Position numbers and translations under genes: made by a program. Below, one piece after another: positions 23,451 to 34,941 of a stretch of 64,000 bases of DNA. The notes beneath the pieces are model-generated. The model had not been told where the DNA came from, searched no databases, and saw nothing but the letters and a program-made list of their open reading frames with translations. Numbering within the stretch: position 1 is the first letter of the stretch; every line of letters starts with the position of its first letter. The stretch comes from Tetragonia tetragonoides (taxonomy: Eukaryota; Streptophyta; Magnoliopsida; Caryophyllales; Aizoaceae), in assembly GCA_038025085.1 (NCBI GenBank), contig CM076153.1, forward strand, positions 4,991,501 to 5,055,500, written 5' to 3'.

Positions 23451-26400
23451 ATGATCCAAGAGGTAATAGTTTCAAAGTTTTTCTATGCTTAATGTTGTTC
23501 CGCCAATACTCTTATGTTGATAAAAGTATACAACTAACATTCCAAAGCGGAATTGCTTAACGTAAATCTAAAATTACTAAATCTAAATATTTTTGTCACA
23601 ATATTTCCCAAAACACCATTTTACTTGAAACACAATCCTCTCCCATTTTCTTCCTCCTCCCCCACTTTGACCTCTATTGTCTTTCACGGTTTCACCCAAT
23701 GAACAACTCAATTAAATTAGCATGATTGATAGGTGAATAAAATGTTTTTCATGTAACAATTACAGTTGTAATTTATTAGCTTCTACTAATTTGTACTTTT
23801 ATACAATTATCTGAGTTCCCCTTAGAAAAAATATATACGTGAGTTAGAGTTTATGGTGGCAGGTCGGTGGTGAAGGTTTCGACGGGTTTTGCTGGGTGAC
23901 GATTGGTTTCACCGGGGCTTGGTTGAGTGGTGGTTGGTCGGACTGAGCACACAGAGATGAGGATAGAAAGAGAGGCGATGTTCGGCAATCGATATGGAGG
24001 TTAGGGATTGGTGGCCGGCGAGAGTGGACGTTGGGGGTGAGCATCTGAGCGGGTTTAGGTAGAGGTAGTTGGGTGTAAGGTTGATTGATGGTGGGTCTGT
24101 AGCAAGCTTCAGTTACAGATTTTTATGGTTTTCACGGCAAAACAAAGAAAGGGAGGTAGAGAGAGAAAGGAGGAGGAGGGGAGAAAGGGTTTGGGAAAGT
24201 GTTAGGGGTAGTTTGGGAAAATGAGGTTTACGTTTAGTATTTTTGAATTTACGTTTAGCAACCCTCTATTCAAAGATATGATCCTTTTTTTAAATGGTAA
24301 AATCAGTTTAAATGTCTAATGTATACATAACTACGTATACTTTTCAAAAAATAAAGAAGTTTTAGACGTAAACATTAGAATAGAAAAACATATTTCAATG
24401 CTTGCTTGTTTTTTCAAAGTTATATGCAGTCGAAGTACTGCATTGGATAATGCAAAAAGTTCAATGTAATTTTATTTGTGGTCTACAGGGAGTACATTAA
24501 TAATTATAAAGTTGAAAGGAACATAAATTGAAACCTAAAATACATGGGGGATCAGTATATTACGTATAGTTATATTAACTTCGTTATAGAATTATACGTG
24601 ATAATGATAATAAAGTTTTCTATTAAATATTGGACCTGAAATCATTTTAAATTCATGATTGTGTGCATAAACCGGAACACATGACTGTATATTTTACAAT
24701 TCCAGTGTTTATTTCTTTATTCTACACATACTCTTTTTATTATATTTTAACTTGAGATTGTTTTTTAAATTTTTATAACTAATATACATATCTGTTCTCT
24801 TATTTTTACATGCAACTCTTTAGTTGTGTCAGCTTGTCAAACTAATTACTGATTACCTTTTTAGGTGGACACATCTAATGTTGTAAATTAATAAAACATA
24901 CTACAAATTAGTCTCATTTTAAAGGATATTTCGTACTCGTTTCAATAGTGTAAGCAATTTAATTTCTTAAGCGATGAAACTAAAGTTATATGCTTTTTAA
25001 AATCTAATAGTCTACTCTTTAATGATTTAGGAAATTACAACTTTAATATATATTCTAAAACCTCTAATTAATAGTAACTCTTTTAGAATTTAGGAAAGTA
25101 CAACTTTAGTATATATTTTATACCAAAACATATATTTCTATTTTATATTTATTTTAAAATTTTATTACAATGGCTCGCTTAGGTGGACGCCTCCAATACT
25201 ATTAAAAAATGCCTCTAATATATAGATATTATGATTATGATTGTTTGGTTTTGTATAGTGCGAGTGATTCTTACATCTTCAGAAGAAATCTGGGGCTCCT
25301 TTCCTTATTTTTACTTTCTCTTTGGTCCTTTTGAAAGTAAATGTGTTGCTATCTGCTTAAGGTATAATTCTATGGTAAGTTTTCATGGGAATTAACTAGG
25401 AAATTCAATTGTTGTCAAAATAGCATTATACAACTAGTCAGTAAGTAAAAGTCTAAAAAAATTACATCTGTTGAACAGCTTTTCAATGACAGTGCAGTAA
25501 GTGAAACTATCTGCTACTGGGCTGCACGACTTGCTTTATTAAGCGTCAACTTCGTCGCGTGGCCAGAAAATAAGTTGATGTTATTGGCTAATTCAGATCC
25601 TCTGCTTTTCTTCAAAGAATAAACACAGGTTCAGTCCCTTTTCTTTTTCTTTTTTCTCCTAAGTCATAACTAGATGATTGAGATAGTATTTCATGCATTA
25701 GAGTTATCTGATTGTTGCCTTTCCAAAATGAAACAGATCATTGATACTTTGATCTTTATATCTTTCTAATTGACCAACAATAATCTGAAGATTGTTGGAA
25801 GTACTACGAGTAGTACTAGATGTAGTATTAACTACTCCTACTCTTTAATGGGATGTGAATTGGATGACACAAAAACTCGTATAGAATGGAGTTAGTTCCC
25901 TCTCTCCTCTCTTTCTCTCACGTTCATGAGATAGATCCGCTTCGTACATGGCCTATTGATTGGCTGGACCTAGACCCTAAATCTAATTCAATTGCCTCTA
26001 AAATGGGAATAAAATAATGTAGAGTAATTGAATAGGAAAGGTGCCAAGTTTCAGTTTACAACTAAGAAACCTATTGGTCAAATTGGATAATGCTGAAATA
26101 ATCTTAGATTACTTTATTCCCATTTTAATTAGAGTTGAAAATATTTGCACCTGTATTCCCCTGTTTCCTAGCATTGACAAGTGTATTTGGCCACTGTAAA
26201 GATCAAAATTTGGTAATTACATGTTCCCAGATGCTTTTGCTTACAGACTCACAGTATAATCTGTATACTAACGTAGAGAAAGGGGGAGAGCAAGCAATAA
26301 TAAATGTAGTGTTGTCACGCAAATGATGGTTTAAAGTGGTCCCTCCGTCTCGAAACAGCGATGTTCCTTGTATTAGGGACCTCGTCCAACAATTAATATT

Positions 26401-28371
26401 CTCTTTTGTAGCCCCTAACATTAATAGGGTTTTGTTGTTTTCTTGATTAGTGATTGATTACCATTGGAGATTTGAAGCCCAGAACTTTAGGTGTAATCTA
26501 TATATAATTACTTATATATTAGTGATTCTTTTGCAAAGATATAAAGGGGAAGCGAAGAAACAGTTTATGGAGCTGGTAAAATTTTACCCGATTTGAAATT
26601 CGATTCGAACCCGACCTGCTTAAGACCAATCAAAATCCGAACCAAAAAGGTTTGACCTGATAAGATTCTTTAGTTGAATTTGAACAGGCGCTAATCCGAA
26701 CCCGAAACGACCCAACCCGAGACCTGGGTAAGTGAGACAAGAGTAGTCTGACCCGAAAACCCGACCCAAAACCGACTCATTGAAGAGTAAATACCCGACA
26801 ATGACTCGACCCTACTGATAACCAAACTCGAAGTGAACCAACCCGAACCCAACTCGACCAGACTCGTTTGTCGGGTCTCTAACAAATCATTCTAAAAAGG
26901 AAGAGGTTTATAAGTGTCATTGATGAGAGTTAAACTTTCAACGTACGTAATAGACTGCAAATCATACTCACCGATTCACCATAAACTAATAAGATAAACT
27001 TAAAAATATAGAATCTATCTACGACCAACTATGCTACCCTCACTTATGAAGTCCTACATACATAAGCCTTGAGAAAGTAATACAGTTTCAACCCGAAAGT
27101 GATGGCGATGGAATATTTAGGGAGTAGGGAGTGGTGTGTATTATACATAGATGGGCACATTGAGCCAACCCAAGCCTCTTTCCTTGACCTTTCTTGGCCT
27201 TTTCCTCTTATTGGGATCCGTTAGTTCTCTGTTTGCTTGGTTCACATTATTATTAACACGCTATATATTAGGGTGAAAATTGTAGGAGCAGCTTTCACTA
27301 AGACATTTTTATTATTTTCTCAAAAGAAAAAAAAAACGATACCAATTACTATAATATATATCCAAATGAGGCCTTGAGATGGTTGGTCACTTTGAGGTAT
27401 CATCATACTCAATATGGAGTATTTGAAAATTGAAATAGGCTTACTGTCTAGGCATGTAGCCAATTTCAACCTCCTTAAGTCCTTATCATGCGATGTCAGT
27501 TTGATGTTACTAACCAAAGTACCAAACCAACTGATGCCCTTTAGAATTCAGAGTTCAGACTATGCACATTTCAAAGGTTGTTAAATTCTGAAGCATATGA
27601 TTATTTTTGGCGGTGCAAATGTGCGATAAAGGAACAGTAAACTTATAAAATCAATTAAATTTGAAGATTCGTTAAAATTTGCTTAAGGTTCTTGCATGGT
27701 TATAGGGTGATTTGACACTTTTATACCTTAGCAAGCGTTGAGGATTTAATCTCGTAAATAGATATATTAAACAAGTTATCGGTAGTTTACCCCCTTAAGA
27801 AGAACCTCTTGAATTATGAGAGAGGATCCTAAATTTGATTTTGAGAGTAATATGAACAATTGAATTAAATCGAAATAAACTAAGCTAATTCTAAAATAAT
27901 TGAAAAGTAACACACCTTTAACCAATAATTAGAATTAAAGTGAAAAAGAACAAATCTAAGTTCAAGTTCAACAAATCTCCCAACTCTTATGAACAACAAA
28001 ACCTGAACACAACTGACCCCAGGTTTGAAATTTGGGGATTGGAAAATGACACAATTCAATATCCAATCAAAACATGTATGTGCGTGCCTCCATAAAATTA
28101 CCGGCCATTGGCGCCTTGGCGGTGCGGATAAACAAAAGCAAACGGACCTACCAAAGTCAGCACGAATCTAAATCCCATTGGATTCCTTTTTTTTTTTTGT
28201 TTTAAATGAATTTTATGAATTAAAATTCAAAACTGTGTCACAATTCACAAGCATACTTAGGAAACGCACCCAAAAAATGTGCCACCTAATACGTACTTTG
28301 TTTAAGTATTAAGTCAAGCCGCCCAAGAATACGGTTATACTATTTACTAATAATTCTGTGTGAGATCAACT
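23451..28371. other. Gene-poor intergenic DNA
   Basis: Nearly 5 kb with no supportable gene. It is AT-rich (under 35% GC by eye) except for a G-rich stretch at 23,850-24,230 with no conserved coding signal. A CCCTCCGTCTCGAAACAG string near 26,341 recalls a Stowaway terminus but has no partner. A degenerate MITE lies at about 26,580-26,880 and is listed separately. Confidence 0.45.
26580..26880. mobile_element. Degenerate MITE-like element with CCCGA repeats
   Basis: The stretch has repeated AACCCGA/GACCCGA motifs at both sides, as in the MITE at 15,202. The ends (GAGCTGGTAAAATTTTACCCG on the left; the right end reads GTTTGTCGGGTCTCTA) pair poorly and no target duplication was found. Probably an old member of the same kind of element; borders are approximate. 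Confidence 0.4.
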
Positions 28372-28382
28372 TACCAAAAAAT

Positions 28383-28643
28383 AACTAACAAGGGTGGTGG
28401 TCTAGTGGTTCCAAGCTTATTCTAAGTGGTTTGGTAAGGTAAGATCATGGATTCGAATCCTCATTCCCCCCATGCCTTGTTCAGCTGGCTTCTAGGAACT
28501 ATACTAGCCCCTTGTTGGTGCTACGTTGACGGGGTCAGTGCTGATGATATGTTCGCTATTGAACACGAGAGTCCGAACATGATGTCAGGGGGTGCCCCGG
28601 TCACCATTCACTTGCACCCTCTTTTAGACTAGCAAAAAAAAAA
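28383..28643 (+). mobile_element. tRNA-derived SINE with poly-A tail (split by the MULE)
   Basis: A Pol III A box (TGGTCTAGTGG at 28,398-28,408) and B box (GATTCGAATCC at 28,450-28,460) are well spaced. The element ends in a run of ten A. The 11-bp duplication TACCAAAAAAT lies at 28,372-28,382 and again at 34,931-34,941, on the far side of the MULE. The MULE therefore landed in the SINE's A tail. The SINE family is unrelated to the TTG-tailed one in ARC5. Confidence 0.75.
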
Positions 28644-28705
28644 GTGAATTGCTATTTACCGCCCAAAATTACTCACCACCGCCCTTGAAAATTACCCATT
28701 TGCCC
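28644..28705 (+). repeat. MULE left terminal inverted repeat
   Basis: About 62 bases that pair with 34,858-34,919 in inverted orientation, with few mismatches and one 1-base gap. The core ATTACTCACCACCGCCCTTG is identical at both ends. The outermost bases (GTGAATTGCTAT versus GGGAGTTACTAT) differ at several positions. Confidence 0.85.
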
Positions 28706-28847
28706 TTCACTCTCACTCACTCCTCACTCCTCCTTCCTCTCTTCCTCACTCTCCTCACCACCACATTCCTCTCTTCCTCACTCTCCTCACCACCACACCA
28801 TCACACCGGCATCACACCGGCAAAACCACCACACCATCACAACATAA

Positions 28848-29345
28848 ATGTCAGGGTCTAGCGGCAGTGGCAGAGGTGGCGGCGGGGACGGAGGCGGCGA
28901 GCATCGCGGCGGGGGGGTATACATTTGAAATTTTTTTGCTTTATTTACTCTAATTTGCTTTGATTTTTACGAAATATGTTGATATAGGAGTGTTTTTATT
29001 CAAGGTTTATAGACAATTGAATTGAATTTGTGTTGTTTGAAGTTGTGTTGATTGATTTGTGAGTTCGGTGTCGTTTTTTTCGAGTTCGGAGAGTCGGGCG
29101 TCTGCCGATCTCGCCTCACCCATGGGTGAGGCGTCTGCGACTGGCGCCGCACCCATGGGTGAGGCGAGATCGGCAGACGCCTCACCCATGGTAGAGGCGC
29201 CATTTGCAAACGCCTCACCCGAGACAAAAAAAAAAAATAGTGTTATTATTATTGTTATTATTATTAATATTAGTGTTATTATTATTGTTATTGTTATTGT
29301 TGTTATTATTATTGTTATTATTATTATTATTATTATTTATTATTA

Positions 29346-29378
<33 letters not shown>

Positions 29379-31474
29379 TATTGTTATTATTATTAATATT
29401 ATTATTGTTATTATTATTTGTTATTACAATTATTATTAGTTGTCAATTATTATTTTAATTGTTTATTACTGATTATTGTTTAATTAAAAATGTGAAATGA
29501 TAGAGGAGAGGAGGAGCCGGTAAATCGATGCCGAGGTTAGTCAGTGAACTAGCTGGTTCAGGAGCGCGTCACACGAGGACACGCGGGATTGATGCCTCTG
29601 TACGGAGACAGATAGAGGCAGTTCGGATGAGGGAGATGACTGACCGTCACTTATATCGCGGTGATGAGGCTGAGCAACACGATTACGGATCTAGCGAGTT
29701 CTACTCCGGGGATCAGTCCATGGACGATGATCAGATTGGCGTTGAATCATCCTCAGATTGGCGCGTGGTGAAGGGCAGAGGCGGTAAGTTTGTTAGTACT
29801 GGCTCGTCTAGTAGTAGCAAATGATCTAGAGTGGAGGACGACAGTACGAGGCTTGTTACAGGGAATGTGGCCGGTGGACCGGCGGATGATAGCGTCATAC
29901 CGAGCTTCCTGGGCCACGTAGCGTCTCGTATGTGGATGGGAGAGACGAGGGGTCTGTTGAAGTGTCAGAACCGATTCAGTGTCTGTCAGCGGCTGAGTGA
30001 GTGGCGAGCGGAGATGTCGCCCGAGGTGAGGGCGCAGATCGAGGGGACTGGGTTATCACACCTGACAGACATTATGTTCAGACATATCGACTTTCCCCTG
30101 ATATCTGCATTCGTTGAAAGGTGGCAGCCGGATACGAACTCGTTCCACATGCCGTTCGGAGAGATGACCATCATGTTGCACGATGTATGGCATATTCTTC
30201 GGATTCCTGTAGAGGGAGAGCTCGTTTCCAGTGAGGGACGGGATGGGCAGCTGCAGGCGACGACCATGGAGGTTCTCGTGGTCACCCGAGATGAACTGAT
30301 GCATAGCCACTGGCAGGGCGGTGGGGTCGTCACGGAGTCGGTTTTTGACCTTTGCCGAGAGGAGGACCGAATGGAGGACATCCAGGCGGTAGGTTGGATG
30401 TGGTTACTTATTGGATCCACCTTGTTTGTCGACAAGAGTGGTAACCGTATTAGACCCTCCTGCGTGATGGAGGTGAGGGACGGTGTCGGAACGGCGCATG
30501 AGTTCTCTTGGGGATCTGCTGCCCTCGCCTTCCTATATCGTCAGCTCGGTATAGCTAGTCGGGGGGATTCTCAGGGCATCTGCGGATGCCTAACTCTCCT
30601 CCAGGCATGGATATACGAGTACTTTCCCTGCTTCCGACCTCATCGGGAGCGGATGGTTGTCGGGGACGGCGAGGCTCCCCGTGCGTGCGTATGGAGTGCC
30701 CAGGCTGAGGGCAAGGACGTGGTTCGACTGCACTCCTTACGTAGACGCTTGGATCAGCTGCGAGCGTCAGAGGTACGTCATGCAGTTATCGGTGTTCATG
30801 ATTTATTTCGTCGTTTGCTATGTTTTTTTTACTTCACCGTAACTTCAACATTTCTATGTAGGTGGTGTGGCTGTCGTACGGTTCTGACCCGGTTGCATCT
30901 GTACCGAGGACTGTATTCATCGGGTGGCTACGGTATCGGGATATTATCGAACCGTACATGCCTTGTCGTTGTTTACGACAAATCAGGTACGTACAGAGTA
31001 TCCCTTTCCCGATCACTAGGCCAGAGAGAGCGATCAGGTCATGGAGCAGTCGTTCGTACAGGGTTGTCTACCCCATACGAGTATCATCTGATGCCTGGCG
31101 TATGTTCCCGGGAGGTTACATTCTTGGTCTCCATGGGTTTCAGGCATCCACGTCAGATCCCACAGCATGTACGGATGACTACCTCGTGTGGTACTACCGT
31201 CACTCCTACCCTCTGCTGACACGTGACCATGCAGCACCTGGATCTGTGATTCCTCCACGATCCAACAGCGATTATGTAAGTGATTAACTAAAATATATTT
31301 TTTTTTTACGTATTACATATCTCTTAACTCACACTCATTGTTACTTTTTTGCAGTGGGTGAATCGTCTAGCCGTCGCATTTGAGTCTTTCATTACTTTGC
31401 TTCCTCCGGAGCAAGCGGAAGGTCCTCGATCGGTTATGGAGGAGTATATGAGAGATTGGCGGGCTGCCAAATGA
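28848..31474 (+). CDS. Plant mobile domain (PMD) protein of the MULE, one in-frame TGA
   Basis: PMD proteins (MAIN/MAIL1 and the so-called Ser/Thr phosphatase 7 long-form homologs) are often encoded by plant transposons; host copies help silence transposons and regulate genes. Inferred exons are 28848-28916, 29504-30772, 30862-31275 and 31355-31474, all phase 0, spanning 624 codons including the stop. Exon 1 encodes a Gly/Ser-rich start (MSGSSGSGRGGGGDGGGEHR). The PMD spans exons 2-3, with FHMPFGEMTIMLHDVWHILR, GWMWLLIGSTLFVDKSGNRI, FSWGSAALAFLYRQL, WIYEYFPCFRPHRE and later RQIRYVQSIPFP. A TGA at 29,822-29,824 (codon 130) interrupts the frame upstream of the domain; a CGA-to-TGA change at a CpG would explain it. 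The domain itself is uninterrupted, so reinitiation downstream is conceivable. Confidence 0.75.
29098..29222. repeat. Left palindromic array of the MULE, 33-bp period
   Basis: CCATGG occurs at 29,120, 29,153 and 29,186, exactly 33 bp apart, with a decayed fourth position at 29,219. Each is the centre of a palindrome extending through CACC/GGTG to CGCC/GGCG; at 29,112-29,133 the 22-bp palindrome is perfect. In addition, 29,098-29,128 and 29,150-29,180 form a perfect 31-bp inverted repeat with a 21-base loop. The array lies within intron 1 of the PMD gene. Confidence 0.85.
29238..29457. repeat. TTA-type microsatellite in PMD intron 1
   Basis: About 220 bases of nearly pure TTA/ATT trinucleotides with interspersed TTG and TAA units, inside intron 1 of the PMD gene. 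It yields low-complexity Ile/Leu/Tyr reading frames that are not genes. Confidence 0.9.
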
Positions 31475-31704
31475 TGTATTAGATGAATTTGTTATATATT
31501 TATATAAGAGTTTCATTGTTATTGTTATTTATTTGTGTTATTGTAATTTGTTGTTTCTTATTTACCTTTTTTGTTTTATTGTAATTTGTTGTTTTATTTA
31601 CCTCCAATAATCACGAAAAAATATAACATGCAAAATATAACAATCACACAAAAATGTGACAATGATATAAGTAGAAAAATATAACAATCACGCAAAACAT
31701 TCAA

Positions 31705-32327
31705 TTACGTCGACCTCGCTAAACGATCCCAATGTGCTCTTCGCCTAACATACATTTGCTCCCAACCAGCGACACTATCAGAACGGGAAGTAAACCATGC
31801 TGCGCATAACGGAGGAACAGGGAAATCTGAGGCTAAATTCAGACGGATATAATGCATGTACGAATCACCTAAATGACCTATGACAATTTCCCTACTTGGA
31901 CGTGTAGCAGTCGAAGGTGCTTGCAACGGTAGCACTGTGTAACAAGCATATAACCCCCTTCCGCTGCCGTATCCGAATAACATAATCGATGCATTGAAGA
32001 GGTTGGCAATCGGGAACAAATCCTCAAGTACTATCATCCAGTGATCATCGTTACACGCACCTCCGTCCCACATAATACGGCGGTAACCAGCGTCGACCCC
32101 GTCAACGTATATGTTTTCGTACAATGCTCGGTTAGCTAAGAGTTCGTTTGCAATGCAAACTCTCGTCAATCGCCATTGCTCTTGGTCTCCGAAAACGTAG
32201 TCCGCAATGACACGGAAACCGCAATTACCATCCCCAAGCACATCGAGATATCCTTCAATGAAAGGTATGATGATTCCTGGAATTTTGTTAACATGATAGA
32301 ATTCAGTGATATCTATTCCGTGTCCAG
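31705..32327 (-). CDS. OTU-like cysteine protease domain, last exon of the transposase gene
   Basis: This exon of about 207 codons is open from its splice acceptor (GTCTTGCAG|CTGG) to its stop. It carries the OTU catalytic loop DGNCGFR (Asp, Cys) and a C-terminal His in GHLGDSYMHYIRL; OTU enzymes cleave ubiquitin chains. It joins the transposase exon in phase 1 at ...RST-AGHG. A stand-alone ORF can be read from 32,370, but its first residues come from intron sequence. In a transposon the domain could protect the transposase from ubiquitin-dependent turnover; that is speculation. Confidence 0.75.
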
Positions 32328-34498
32328 CTGCAAGACAATATAATAGAAAGTCATTAATAGTACTTATCAAAAAGTAATTAACAACATTATGTACATGTCC
32401 CGGAATTATGGGTTTTCATACCAGTACTCCGCACGACGTTACTCGATGAGGATGAGCTACGACCACGCCCGCGGCTCGAACTGGATGACCTAGGGCGACC
32501 ACGACCCCTCTGGGAGTACTCCCATGAACTAGGATCACGTCTGGTAGAGGAACTCCCTCTCGGTCGACCTCTGACTGTCGTGTTCGCTTCCGGCTCGACG
32601 TAACTCGCTTCATCAGGATGAAGCTGCTCATTGATAAGGACAGATATGTTGCGCACAACTGCCCGGTCGCTTGAGTTAACCTCGTGGACGAGAGAGTGAA
32701 AGTACCGATGGTCCTCAGATGGATGCTCACTCATGTCAAGCGTATCTATCTCCACTGCATCACTAATAACCAGTGTTCGCCAAAATTTGTGGACACTATT
32801 CAAGCTAATTGGCGTGCCCGTATCCGTGGCCGTTTTCAACTCACACGCACACGGGATCTGATGAGTGGATCTCAATACACAACCGCAACGATCAAATACT
32901 TGGTCACTCAATTCTCTCATCCTCTTCAGCTCATCCGATAATATTCCTAAGCAGTAATGGAAAACATACCCGCTCAGATAGTTGAATGGGAAACCCGAGT
33001 ACATCACACCTGTTCGTCTTCTGCACTCTTCAAGTGTGTACTTGATCTCAGTTAGTTGTGACTCGATTGACTTGTTGACCTTGTTCCAAACATTGTCCAA
33101 AGCTCCAGTTGAGGAGTTCAACCACTGTTTTAGCGCGGCATGTGCACTCTCCACCCTGCAAGTCGTAGTGTTGCCAAGGTGTAGCACCTTATTCGTCCAC
33201 GCAGCCACAAACATCTCTTTGTATCTCAGCCAGGTCTCCTCTACATAGGATATCACGTGAGGGTAATTCCTCCAAGTATCCTTCATCATACGCACTGCTC
33301 TATCGTACTCAGCTTCTGTGGAAGCTTCCATGATAAATTTTCACTTCCCGTTCTTGAACCTCTGCGCGCCGGCCTTATCTTTTCCACAAAGTCTGTACAC
33401 TTTGTCTTCAACGACTTTGTTAATGTGCCATGTACAGAGCAAATGGGCACTGTCGGGAAATATCTCTCTAATAGGTCTCATCAACCCTAGCTCACGATCG
33501 GTCAAAATTGCTGTTGAGTGTACATCATTTCCAATAAGCATCCTCAACTTATCTAAGACCCACGCATAGCTTGCCTCAGTCTCATCCTTCATAATGGCAT
33601 AAGCTATGAGGAAGTTCTTATTGCTTGGAGTCATCCCCACTATCTCAAGAAACGGCATCTTATACTTGTTTGTTTTGTACGTGGAATCTAAGCCAATCAA
33701 CCAAGGAAAAGACCGAAGTAACTGAATTGATGTAGGGTGTGCCATGAACACGTGAGTTACCTCATTAGTAGCTGGGTCGGCTCTTATCCAATGTACGTAC
33801 TTATTCTCCACAGCTAAATGATGAAACTGACCAATGACATCTCTCTCTTCAAAATCAAGTTTCCTTATACGATCTCTGTAGTTGTACACATGCCGTCTAG
33901 TTGCATTGTCCTCGGGAAATTTTTCCTTAATAGCGGCCAAGATAGCACATGGCTTTGTTTGTGCCGAAGTCATGTCACGAACGAGTTGCTTTGACCCAGG
34001 ACTAAGACCACTCATCTGACGATATCCCTCAGGAAACACAGCAAAGTCATGGTTGTGCGTACCCCTAATCCCAGGCAATGTGACAATCATCCAACTATTG
34101 GACCCATACACTTGCTCAGCTCTTAACTGGAACGTACATTTACAAGCCTTTGTTTTCGTATTCTTCCGAGCAGCAGTATCTAAGTCTCTTAATTCCCCTC
34201 TGTAGCGTCACCTCGATTGCATCTTAACAATTTTACGCTTCCATTGTTCTTGTGTGACGAGATTATCAACTCAAACCCGATAGTAAGGGCAATTTGTTTT
34301 GCCCAATTAATTGCATCTCTATCACTATCAAATAACTCATCAGTGACGAAATGCGTACTGTAATCAACACCATCACCACCGAACCGCTCCAAAGGAACCT
34401 AACGAAAACAACGAAAACAATGTTAGCTTAATCTCAAATTCAAACGTCTATCAAAACCGACTGAACCAAGGGACAGGCGTCTGAAATTTCCGCCTGAA

Positions 34499-34656
34499 CC
34501 ATGGATGGGGCGGAAATCACGGACGACAACACCATGGTTTTGGCGTAGATCTCAGACGCATGATCCATGGTGTAGGCATCCGTGATTTACGCCTCCACCA
34601 TGGTGAAGGCGTCCGTGATTTACGCCTCATCCATGGACGGGGCGTAAATCACGGAC
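34499..34656. repeat. Right palindromic array of the MULE, 33-bp period
   Basis: CCATGG occurs at 34,499, 34,532, 34,565, 34,598 and 34,631: five copies exactly 33 bp apart. The flanks follow the CGCC...GGCG pattern of the left array. The last unit has 16-bp perfect arms (GTCCGTGATTTACGCC at 34,611-34,626 and its complement at 34,641-34,656). The array sits inside intron 1 of the transposase gene (34,399-34,690), mirroring the position of the left array. Confidence 0.88.
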
Positions 34657-34857
34657 ACCCGTTCAAAATATGCGGAAAAAAAATTTTTACCTCGGCCACC
34701 GTCGACGGCACTTCTTGGTCGCCGGAAGACATTTGCGGTCGTTCCTTGCTTGCCGGTGAGAGAATGTTGGTGAATGTGGGTGGGTGTGAGAGTGGGTGGG
34801 TGTGGGAGAGTTAGAGAGGGAGAGGGAGAGTGGGAGAAAGGGTGAAAATGTGAGAGA

Positions 34858-34919
34858 GGCAATATTGTAATTTCCAAGGGCGGTGGTGAGTAATTTTATG
34901 GCGGTATATAGTAACTCCC
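34858..34919 (-). repeat. MULE right terminal inverted repeat
   Basis: Inverted partner of 28,644-28,705. It is bounded on the right by nine A (34,920-34,928), the second copy of the target duplication, and then by the remainder of the SINE tail and its own 11-bp duplication at 34,931-34,941. Confidence 0.85.
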
Positions 34920-34941
34920 AAAAAAAAACATACCAAAAAAT

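Larger units (their letters stand above)
31705..34732 (-). pseudogene. MULE transposase fused to an OTU domain, disabled by a frameshift and a TGA
   Basis: Inferred exons on the minus strand: 34732-34691 (14 codons), 34398-32422 and 32327-31705. The N-terminal part has a WRKY-GCM1/FAR1-like zinc finger (CKC ... GTHNHD). The MULE DDE domain shows GLDSTYKTNKYKMPFLEIVG (first Asp), ILTDRELGLM (second Asp), CTWHINK, and RVESAHAALKQWL (Glu). A Ser/Arg/Gly-rich linker leads to an intron and then the OTU domain (LGDGNCGFRVIA, MHYIRL). Defects: the frame must shift between about 34,195 and 34,212, before the zinc finger, and a TGA at 33,343-33,341 stands where the family usually has Trp, cutting the two Asp motifs from the Glu. 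So this copy should not make active transposase unless the stop is read through. Confidence 0.82.
28644..34919. mobile_element. Mutator-like element (MULE) carrying PMD and transposase-OTU genes, 6,276 bp
   Basis: Terminal inverted repeats of about 62 bp (28,644-28,705 and 34,858-34,919) share an internal core ATTACTCACCACCGCCCTTG. They are flanked by a 9-bp duplication of A (28,635-28,643 and 34,920-34,928), the size typical of Mutator elements. Two genes converge on the centre: a plant mobile domain gene from the left, and a transposase fused to an OTU protease domain from the right. Each has its own start just inside its TIR. Both reading frames are broken by premature stops, so this copy is probably no longer autonomous. 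MULEs that carry PMD, Ulp1 or OTU domains are known; I cannot say whether this exact combination is described. Confidence 0.88.

Noticed and set aside
23844..24044. Minus-strand frame rich in Pro and Ser
   Set aside because: No start context, no splice-consistent neighbours and no recognisable domain.
28398..28460. A functional tRNA gene
   Set aside because: A and B boxes are present but there is no cloverleaf; the poly-A tail and target duplication show a SINE.
28447..28632. Small ORF starting at 28,447
   Set aside because: It lies wholly inside a tRNA-derived SINE and overlaps its B box.
29120..34636. CRISPR-like array because of regular 33-bp spacing
   Set aside because: Eukaryotic transposon context, palindromic units without unique spacers of uniform type, located in introns at two ends of a MULE.
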